Positions 58,215 through 64,000 of a stretch of 64,000 bases of DNA are shown here, one piece after another; positions within the stretch are counted from its first letter, which is position 1, and each line of letters begins with the position of its first letter. Below the pieces are notes generated by a model. It was given only the letters and a program-made list of their open reading frames with translations, searched no databases and had not been told where the DNA came from. The stretch comes from Allosphingosinicella indica (GTDB lineage Bacteria > Pseudomonadota > Alphaproteobacteria > Sphingomonadales > Sphingomonadaceae). Both the position numbers and the translations under genes were made by a program. Location of the stretch: contig NZ_LT840185.1 of NCBI RefSeq assembly GCF_900177405.1, positions 1,789,501-1,853,500 of the forward strand, read 5' to 3'.

Positions 58215-59276
58215 GTGGGCAGCGCGCCGCGAATCGCACTTGACGCGATGGGCGGCGACGCCGGGCCTGCCGTCATGCTCGCCGGTGCTGCGCGTGCGCA
58301 CGAGCGGCGCGGCGATCTTAGCTTCCTGCTGTTCGGGGACGAAGCCACGCTTAAGGGCGAGCTGGCCAAACATCCTGCGCTCGCGACGGCGAGCGAAATC
58401 GTCCATTGCGAGGATGTGATCGGCGCGAGCGATAAGCCGAGCCAGGCGATCCGCCGCGCCAAGACGACATCGATGGGCCGCGCGATCGCCGCGGTGAAGG
58501 CACAGGACGCACACGCCGCGCTCTCCGCCGGCAACACCGGCGCGCTGATGGCGATGTCCAAGCTAGCGCTGCGCACGATGCCGGGCATCGACCGGCCGGC
58601 GCTCGCGGCGCTGCTGCCGACGCTGGGCGACAATGATCTCGTCATGCTCGATCTCGGCGCCAATACCGAGTGCGATGCGCGCAACCTCGTCGAATTCGCG
58701 GTGATGGGATCGGCCTTCGCCCGCGTGGTGCTGGAGCTCGATCGCCCGCGCGTCCGCCTGCTCAACATCGGCACCGAGGAATTGAAGGGCACCGGCGAGC
58801 TCAAGGAAGCGGCCGCGACGCTGCGCGCATCGACCCACCTCCACCTCAGCTTCGAAGGCTTCACCGAGGGCGACAAGATCGCGCGCGGCGATGTCGACGT
58901 GGTCGTCTCGGACGGCTTCTCCGGCAATATCGCGCTCAAGACGGCGGAGGGCACCGCGCGCTTCGTCACCGATCTGCTGAAGCGCGCCTTTACCAGCTCG
59001 GTCCGCTCGAAGATCGGCTTCCTGATTTCGCGCCCAGCGACCGAGCTGCTGCGCCACCATCTCGATCCCAACAATCACAACGGCGCGGTGTTTCTCGGCC
59101 TCAACGGGCTGGTGGTGAAGAGCCACGGCAATGCGAATGAGGCGGGGGTCGCCAACGCGATCCGCGTCGCCGCGCGGCTCGTGCGCGAGGATCTGACCCG
59201 CAAGATCGCCGAGGATCTCGAGCTGGTCTCCGCCAAGAAGGCGGCCGCCGCAGCAGCCGCGGCGGCCGCGCAATGA
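58215..59276 (+). CDS. plsX: Phosphate acyltransferase PlsX
   Basis: Makes acyl-phosphate from acyl-ACP for the PlsX-PlsY route to lysophosphatidic acid; a peripheral membrane protein. The 353-residue sequence starts [20 protein letters not shown] and has the conserved [17 protein letters not shown] and [19 protein letters not shown] segments. Translation starts at GTG after GGAGAGC. An unusual Lys/Ala-rich tail ([13 protein letters not shown]) ends the protein. The stop overlaps fabH by four bases. Confidence 0.95.
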   Translation: MGSAPRIALDAMGGDAGPAVMLAGAARAHERRGDLSFLLFGDEATLKGELAKHPALATASEIVHCEDVIGASDKPSQAIRRAKTTSMGRAIAAVKAQDAHAALSAGNTGALMAMSKLALRTMPGIDRPALAALLPTLGDNDLVMLDLGANTECDARNLVEFAVMGSAFARVVLELDRPRVRLLNIGTEELKGTGELKEAAATLRASTHLHLSFEGFTEGDKIARGDVDVVVSDGFSGNIALKTAEGTARFVTDLLKRAFTSSVRSKIGFLISRPATELLRHHLDPNNHNGAVFLGLNGLVVKSHGNANEAGVANAIRVAARLVREDLTRKIAEDLELVSAKKAAAAAAAAAAQ

Positions 59277-60235
59277 CCCGCCGTTCGGTTATCACTGGCA
59301 CCGGCTCGGCGCTTCCGCCGCGCCGCGTGAGCAACGCGGAACTGGCACGCGAGATCGACACCAGCGACGAATGGATCGTCGAGCGCACCGGCATTCGTGC
59401 GCGCCACATCGCCGCGGACGGCGAGACGACCGCGACGCTCGCCGCCGACGCGGCGCGCAAGGCGCTGGAGGCGGCCGGCATCGCCGCGTCCGACATCGGC
59501 CTCATCGTCCTTGCCACCGCGACCCCCGACCAGACCTTCCCGGCCAGCGCGACGCGCGTACAGACCATGCTCGGCATCGACGACTGCATCGCCTTCGACG
59601 TCGCGGCGGTGTGCACCGGCTTCCTCTACGCGCTCGCCGTCGCCGACAATATGGTGAAGGGCGGCATGGCCGACCGTGCGCTCGTCATCGGGTCGGAGAC
59701 GTTCAGCCGCATCCTCGACTGGGAGGATCGCGGCACCTGCGTCCTCTTCGGCGACGGTGCCGGCGCACTGGTGCTGGAGGCGCAGGAGGGCGGCGATGTC
59801 GGCATCCTCGCCAGCCGGCTCCACGCCGACGGGCGTCACAACGATCTGCTCTACGTCGATGGCGGTCCCTCGACCACCGGCACCGTCGGCAAGCTCCGCA
59901 TGAAGGGGCGCGAGGTGTTCCGCCACGCCGTCGTCAACCTTGCCGAGGTGATGAACGAGGTGATGGCCGCGGCGGGGCATGCGCCGGACGAGATCGACTG
60001 GCTGATCCCGCATCAAGCCAACAAGCGAATCCTTGACGCGACCGCCAAGAAGCTCGGCCTTTCGCCGGACAAAGTGGTGGTCACGGTCGATCAGCACGCC
60101 AACACTTCCGCCGCCTCGGTGCCGCTCGCGCTCGACACCGCGGTGCGCGACGGGCGCGTCAAGAAGGGCGATCTCATCGTGCTGGAGGCGATGGGCGGCG
60201 GCTTCACCTGGGGCGCGTCGGTCATACGTTACTGA
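59273..60235 (+). CDS. fabH: 3-oxoacyl-ACP synthase III
   Basis: Starts fatty-acid synthesis by condensing acetyl-CoA with malonyl-ACP. The 320-residue protein has the full Cys-His-Asn triad: Cys114 in [13 protein letters not shown], His247 in [12 protein letters not shown] and Asn277 in [31 protein letters not shown] is a typical N-terminal motif. ATG overlaps the plsX stop (ATGA). Confidence 0.96.
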   Translation: MTRRSVITGTGSALPPRRVSNAELAREIDTSDEWIVERTGIRARHIAADGETTATLAADAARKALEAAGIAASDIGLIVLATATPDQTFPASATRVQTMLGIDDCIAFDVAAVCTGFLYALAVADNMVKGGMADRALVIGSETFSRILDWEDRGTCVLFGDGAGALVLEAQEGGDVGILASRLHADGRHNDLLYVDGGPSTTGTVGKLRMKGREVFRHAVVNLAEVMNEVMAAAGHAPDEIDWLIPHQANKRILDATAKKLGLSPDKVVVTVDQHANTSAASVPLALDTAVRDGRVKKGDLIVLEAMGGGFTWGASVIRY

Positions 60236-60290
60236 TCCGCAACGACTTCATTGGTCGGACGGCCCGCCTCGCCCCGTCGGCAAACGGCAA

Positions 60291-60319
60291 TTGCGCCAAG
60301 TCCCAAGCTGCACTAAGCT
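60291..60319 (+). promoter_or_regulatory. Candidate promoter of ihfA
   Basis: TTGCGC (60291-60296) and TAAGCT (60314-60319) with a 17-base spacer in the fabH-ihfA gap, about 36 bases upstream of the ihfA start. Weak match to consensus, listed because ihfA often has its own promoter. Confidence 0.35.
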
Positions 60320-60354
60320 TTTTGCCTCTTTAGCTATTGGGGGCGGAGTGAAGA

Positions 60355-60678
60355 ATGGCCGATGCGGGGACCATCCGTAAGACTGACGCAGGCACGCTGA
60401 CGCGGGCCGACCTTGCGGAAGTGGTGCATTCGGAGATCGGCCTGTCGCGCGCCGACTCGGCCGGCATCGTCGAGCGCGTGCTTCATCACATGTGCTCGTC
60501 GCTCGCGAACGGGCAGAATGTGAAGATATCCGGCTTCGGCAGCTTCATTCTCCGCGACAAGGGCCAGCGGATCGGCCGCAATCCCAAGACCGGCGTCGAA
60601 GTGCCGATCGCACCGCGCCGGGTGCTCACCTTCCGCGCAAGCCAGATCATGCGCGAGCGCATCGTCGACGGCGGCTGA
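60355..60678 (+). CDS. ihfA: Integration host factor subunit alpha
   Basis: DNA-bending nucleoid protein. The 107-residue sequence has the HU/IHF fold with [20 protein letters not shown], the [17 protein letters not shown] strand and the DNA-intercalating arm [21 protein letters not shown] short N-terminal extension ([13 protein letters not shown]) is present, as in other alphaproteobacterial IHF alpha. It may assist sigma-54 promoters such as that of the psp operon. It is followed by a MerR regulator gene seven bases later. Confidence 0.94.
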   Translation: MADAGTIRKTDAGTLTRADLAEVVHSEIGLSRADSAGIVERVLHHMCSSLANGQNVKISGFGSFILRDKGQRIGRNPKTGVEVPIAPRRVLTFRASQIMRERIVDGG

Positions 60679-60685
60679 TCGCGCG

Positions 60686-61063
60686 GTGGCGGAACCCACC
60701 CGAAAGAGCGACCAGGCTTTCCGCACGATCGGCGAGCTTGCGAACGAACTGGGGGTTCCGCAGCATATCCTGCGCTATTGGGAAACGCGCTTCCCCCAAT
60801 TGAAGCCGCTGCAGCGCGCCGGCAACCGCCGCTACTATCGCACCGCCGATGTCGCGCTGGCGCACCGCATCCACCGCCTGCTCAACGCTGACGGCTACAC
60901 CATCCGCGGCGTGCAGCAGTTGCTTGCCGGCGGCGCGGCGGATGACGCGCCGACACCGTCGCCAGCAACCCCAACGGCCTCCGCGGCCGCAGCGGGCCCG
61001 GCATTTCCCGCACAGGAACTCCGCGCACTCCGGGAAACACTTCGCGCCGCGCTCGACGGCTAG
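60686..61063 (+). CDS. MerR-family transcriptional regulator
   Basis: A 125-residue protein with an N-terminal MerR winged helix ([20 protein letters not shown] and [20 protein letters not shown]), followed by a low-complexity Ala/Pro/Thr linker and a short helical end. No metal- or drug-binding Cys motif is seen. A MerR-type gene directly after ihfA is a conserved alphaproteobacterial feature. Start is GTG at 60686. Target genes are unknown. Confidence 0.88.
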   Translation: MAEPTRKSDQAFRTIGELANELGVPQHILRYWETRFPQLKPLQRAGNRRYYRTADVALAHRIHRLLNADGYTIRGVQQLLAGGAADDAPTPSPATPTASAAAAGPAFPAQELRALRETLRAALDG

Positions 61064-61067
61064 CGCA

Positions 61068-62432
61068 TCAGTGCAGAATTGGTTCGCCTGATAGCACCAC
61101 GTCCCACAGCAGCTTGAGGTTGAGCGCGACGATCACCGACGCGATCGTCCAGGCCGCGAGCTTCACCCACAGCGGGTTGACGAACTGGCCCATCTTGGTC
61201 CGGTCGCTGGTGAACTGGACGAGGGGAATCACCGCGAAGGGAAGCTGCATGCTGAGGATCACCTGGCTCAGCACGAGCAGCTTGGCGGTGCCGCTCTCGC
61301 CATAGATTGCCGCGACGATCACCGCGGGGACGATCGCCAGCATCCGCGTCACCAGCCGCCGCAGCCACGGCGGCAGGCGGATCGAAAGGAAGCCTTCCAT
61401 CACGATCTGGCCCGCCAGTGTCGCCGTGATCGTGCTGTTCTGGCCGGAGGCGAGCAGCGCCACCGCGAAGAGCGTGCTCGCCGCCGCCGCGCCGAGCGCG
61501 GGAGCGAGCAGCTCGTGCGCGTCCTGGATCTCGGCGATGTCGGTATGTCCGGCGGCATGGAAGGCGGAGGCGGCGAGGATGAGGATCGAGGCGTTGACGA
61601 ACAGCGCCAGCATGAGCGCTACCGTGCTGTCGATGGTCGCGAACTTCACCGCCTCGCGCTTGCCTTCGGGCGAGGGGTCGAAGTCGCGCGTCTGCACCAC
61701 CGATGAGTGCAGGTAGAGATTGTGCGGCATCACCGTCGCGCCGAGGATGCCGATCGCGATGTAGAGCATCGTCGGATCGGTGACGATCTCCTTGCTCGGC
61801 ACGAACCCGCCGAGCACCTCGCGGATCGCGGGCTGGGACAGGAAAAGCTCGTAGGCGAAGCACAAAGCGATGATGATGAGCAGCGCGACGACGAACGCCT
61901 CGAGCCGCCGGAAGCCGCGCTGCTGGAGCATCAGGATCAGCAGCACGTCGAGCGCGGTGATGCACACACCCCAGACGAGTGGTATGCCGAACAGCAGTTG
62001 CAAGGCGATCGCGGTGCCGATCACCTCGGCGAGATCGCAGGCGACGATCGCCAGTTCGCACAGGATCCAGAGCATGAAGCCGACCGGGCGGCTGTAATGA
62101 TCGCGGCACGCCTGCGCGAGATCGCGCCCGGTGACGATGCCGAGCTTGGCGGCGAGCGCCTGCAGCAGGATCGCCATGATGTTGGAGAGGAGGATGACCG
62201 ACAGCAAAGTGTAGCCGAACGCCGATCCACCGGCGATGCTGGTCGCCCAATTGCCCGGATCCATATAGCCGACCGCGACGAGATAGCCGGGCCCGGCGAA
62301 GGCGCCGAGCTTGGTCCAGAAGCGCGCGTCCTTGGGGATACTGACCGAGCGATATGATTCGGGAAGGCTCGGCCCCGCGCGGTCGATCCGCCAGCCGTTG
62401 CGGCCCAGAACATCGTCGATCGGATCGCTCAT
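61068..62432 (-). CDS. mntH: Nramp-family divalent metal (Mn2+/Fe2+) transporter
   Basis: Proton-coupled manganese importer of 454 residues with about 11 helices. The metal-site motif of helix 1 is intact ([15 protein letters not shown]) and helix 6 has [13 protein letters not shown], both Nramp signatures. It is divergent from mntR, and the operator at 62454-62480 lies just upstream of its ATG, so MntR repression at high manganese is expected. It is convergent with the merR gene, four bases apart. Confidence 0.95.
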   Translation of the reverse strand: MSDPIDDVLGRNGWRIDRAGPSLPESYRSVSIPKDARFWTKLGAFAGPGYLVAVGYMDPGNWATSIAGGSAFGYTLLSVILLSNIMAILLQALAAKLGIVTGRDLAQACRDHYSRPVGFMLWILCELAIVACDLAEVIGTAIALQLLFGIPLVWGVCITALDVLLILMLQQRGFRRLEAFVVALLIIIALCFAYELFLSQPAIREVLGGFVPSKEIVTDPTMLYIAIGILGATVMPHNLYLHSSVVQTRDFDPSPEGKREAVKFATIDSTVALMLALFVNASILILAASAFHAAGHTDIAEIQDAHELLAPALGAAAASTLFAVALLASGQNSTITATLAGQIVMEGFLSIRLPPWLRRLVTRMLAIVPAVIVAAIYGESGTAKLLVLSQVILSMQLPFAVIPLVQFTSDRTKMGQFVNPLWVKLAAWTIASVIVALNLKLLWDVVLSGEPILH

Positions 62433-62453
62433 GCGCGTCTTAAGCCTCGACGC

Positions 62454-62480
62454 AACAAATTAGTCAAAGCTAAATTTGTT
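62454..62480. promoter_or_regulatory. MntR-type palindromic operator
   Basis: AACAAATTAG (62454-62463) faces CTAAATTTGTT (62470-62480) as near-perfect inverted arms around TCAAAG. The central TTAGTCAAAGCTAAA resembles the E. coli MntR box core (TAGCAAAGGCTA). It lies between the divergent mntH and mntR starts, 22 and 30 bases from them, and could repress both. Confidence 0.72.
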
Positions 62481-62509
62481 CCTCACGGTGCGCCGTGTAA
62501 GGAGGCGAA

Positions 62510-62929
62510 ATGTCGCTGCCCGATGCCAAGGATCAGGTCCGCCGTTTCGAACGCGTGCGCGAGGCGCATCGCACCGAGATGCAGGAAGATTATGTCGAGC
62601 TAATCGGCGATCTCATCGCCGCGACCGGCGAGGCGCGCGCGACTGACCTCGCTGAACGCTTCGGCGTCACCGCCGCCACCGTCACCAACACGCTGGCACG
62701 GCTCAAGCGTGCGGGGCTTATCGAGACGCGGCCCTATCGCTCGATCTTCCTGACGAACGCGGGCGCGGAAATGGCGCGGACGGCGCGCGAACGGCACAAG
62801 CTGGTGGTCCGCTTCCTCCTCGCGCTCGGCGTGTCGGAAGATACGGCCGAGATCGACGCCGAAGGACTGGAACACCACCTCAGCGAAGAAACGCTCGCAG
62901 CGATGGAACGGTTCAGCGCCGGACGCTGA
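62510..62929 (+). CDS. mntR: Manganese-responsive regulator MntR (DtxR family)
   Basis: A 139-residue DtxR-family repressor: a winged helix (about residues 20-85; ARATDLAERFGVTAATVTNT, LIETRPYRSIFLTNAG) and a metal-binding/dimerisation helix region with GLEHHLSEETLAAMERF. The HH pair and nearby acids fit the metal site. It controls the divergent mntH gene through the palindrome at 62454-62480 and probably its own transcription. AAGGAGGCG precedes the ATG. Confidence 0.92.
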   Translation: MSLPDAKDQVRRFERVREAHRTEMQEDYVELIGDLIAATGEARATDLAERFGVTAATVTNTLARLKRAGLIETRPYRSIFLTNAGAEMARTARERHKLVVRFLLALGVSEDTAEIDAEGLEHHLSEETLAAMERFSAGR

Positions 62930-62938
62930 CCGCCGCTC

Positions 62939-64000
62939 TCATTTCGACAAATCGACCGCCAGCATGTGGATATGGTCGATCGCTTCGTAGAAGGCCTTCA
63001 CCGGCACGCGCTCGTTGAGGCCGTGCGCGAACATGTCGTCGGACTTCATGAAGATGCCGGACGTCGCGAACGTCGGGATGCCCGCGGCGCGATAGATGCG
63101 GCCGTCGGTGCCGCCCGATTCCAGATAGGGCGCGATCGGCACACCCTTGTGCTGGCTGTGGATCGCCTTGGCGATCGCGGCGTCGATCTGCGGTGTCGTC
63201 TCCGAGACCGGGCTCTCCACCGCCTCGCCCTTCAGCGTGACCTTCACCTTCGGATTGCCGATCACTTCGGAAAGCTTGGCGCGCACCTCCTCGCCGGTGG
63301 TGCCGGGGAAGATGCGGCAGTTGACGTTGGCGCTCGCCTTCTGCGGAAGCGCGTTGGGCGCATGGCCGCCGCTCAGCATCGTCGCGACGCACGTCGTGCC
63401 CAGCGTGCCGACGAAAGAGGGATCGGCCCGCAGCACCTCTGCGGCCGCCGCGTCCTGGGGGTTGGCCGAGAAACGCTTCAGCGCATCGCCCGTCGGCCCC
63501 GGCATCGCCTTGCCGACCGCGCCCAGATAGCGGACGGTCAGCGCATTGGACTGGACGGGGAAGCGGTGCGCGCCGATTTTCTCCAGCGCCGCCGCCAGAT
63601 CGTAGATCGCATTGTCTGACCGTGGACGCGAGCTGTGGCCGCCGGGGTTGGTGACCGTCACGTCATAATCCGCGTAGGTCTTCTCGGCGCCCTGGACGAG
63701 ATAGATGATCGGCTTGCCGTCGGGACCCAAGTCGCCGCCGCCGGCGTCGGTGTTGATCGCGAACTCGGCGTTCTTCACCCACGGATGCGCGGCGATCAGC
63801 TTGGTCGTGTCGAAGCGCGTCTCCTCATCGCCGACGAAGGCGAAGACGAGCGTCCGGCGCGGCTTGAAACCCTCCTTCTTGATCCGCTCCATCGTCGAGG
63901 CGAGCGCGACGACGCCGGCCTTGTTGTCGACCACGCCGCGTCCGAAGAAATAGCCGTTTTCCTCGACCAGCTTGAACGGGTCGCGCTCCCAATCCTCGGG
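62939..64000 (-). CDS. M20 family metallopeptidase (partial at the right edge)
   Basis: Zinc-dependent exopeptidase of the M20/M25/M40 family. The visible 353 residues, open to base 64000, include DWERDPF and the metal motif GRGVVDNKAGVVAL, the acid pair in VFAFVGDEETRFDT, TDAGGGDLG, the dimerisation domain with GGHSSRPRSDNAIYDLA, and the C-terminal metal His region near HMLAVDLSK. The N-terminus and first metal His lie outside the window. A GTG at 63934 is a coding valine, not the start. It is convergent with mntR. Confidence 0.9.
   Translation of the reverse strand, partial: PEDWERDPFKLVEENGYFFGRGVVDNKAGVVALASTMERIKKEGFKPRRTLVFAFVGDEETRFDTTKLIAAHPWVKNAEFAINTDAGGGDLGPDGKPIIYLVQGAEKTYADYDVTVTNPGGHSSRPRSDNAIYDLAAALEKIGAHRFPVQSNALTVRYLGAVGKAMPGPTGDALKRFSANPQDAAAAEVLRADPSFVGTLGTTCVATMLSGGHAPNALPQKASANVNCRIFPGTTGEEVRAKLSEVIGNPKVKVTLKGEAVESPVSETTPQIDAAIAKAIHSQHKGVPIAPYLESGGTDGRIYRAAGIPTFATSGIFMKSDDMFAHGLNERVPVKAFYEAIDHIHMLAVDLSK

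Noticed and set aside
61064-61070. A tRNA gene after merR
   Set aside because: Only four bases separate merR from mntH, so there is no room for one, and no tRNA-like cloverleaf was noticed elsewhere in the window.

Overview
The window is high-GC alphaproteobacterial chromosome. It reads best as a sphingomonad (Sphingomonadaceae): the predicted proteins are sphingomonad-like, the cox operon and the plsX-fabH-ihfA-merR block have alphaproteobacterial order, a CtaG-type oxidase assembly factor and an aa3-type subunit IV are present, and TonB-dependent uptake, Tat-exported enzymes and short GC-rich palindromes are all seen. No rRNA, tRNA, prophage, insertion sequence or CRISPR array was recognised. 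Coding density is very high, with many 1-4 base start/stop overlaps.

Layout. 1-5365 (minus) is the cytochrome c oxidase operon coxB-coxA-ctaB-small TM protein-ctaG-coxC; coxC runs off the left edge. 5452-9179 (plus) is pyrE-pdxJ-acpS-lepB-AI-2E family permease. 9279-14987 holds an FKBP isomerase, rpsU, a dienoyl-CoA isomerase-like crotonase, a lone [2Fe-2S] oxidase subunit, gmk, an NTF2-like lipoprotein and an orphan NtrC-type regulator. 15130-17181 encodes the tiny oxidase subunit IV, a solitary pntA alpha-1 subunit and two small lipoproteins. 17267-22118 is a compact signalling island: HATPase kinase, FecR-domain protein, OmpA-like lipoprotein, CHASE2-PP2C phosphatase, metallo-beta-lactamase-fold protein and STAS protein. 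22426-30878 contains a diguanylate cyclase, a DUF481 barrel, CFA synthase, a LuxR regulator with an acyl/aryl-CoA ligase, and a LytS-type kinase.

30968-32934 is a phage-shock (psp) operon behind a near-consensus sigma-54 promoter; its first gene is a 52-residue exported peptide. 33606-37242 is a branched-chain 2-oxoacid dehydrogenase operon (E1 alpha, E1 beta, E2). The E2 linker carries an in-frame palindromic repeat insertion. An AceE-like thiamine enzyme, a Sua5-type enzyme, an acyl-CoA dehydrogenase, an orphan HicB and an SRPBCC/Zn-dehydrogenase/SDR operon follow. 45806-57080 is an uptake and degradation region: DUF885 peptidase, Tat FAD oxidoreductase, TonB receptor, GntR regulator, nitroreductase, POT transporter and a pair of amidohydrolases, the second of which has lost its metal ligands. 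57147-61063 is NnrU, rpmF, plsX, fabH, ihfA, merR. 61068-62929 is mntH/mntR around a palindromic operator. An M20 peptidase runs off the right edge.

Two systems deserve most attention. One is the FecR/OmpA/CHASE2-PP2C/MBL/STAS/HATPase island, a plausible envelope-sensing partner-switching pathway with no sigma factor in sight. The other is the psp operon with its extra small genes. All assignments come from reading motifs by eye; no database search was run.
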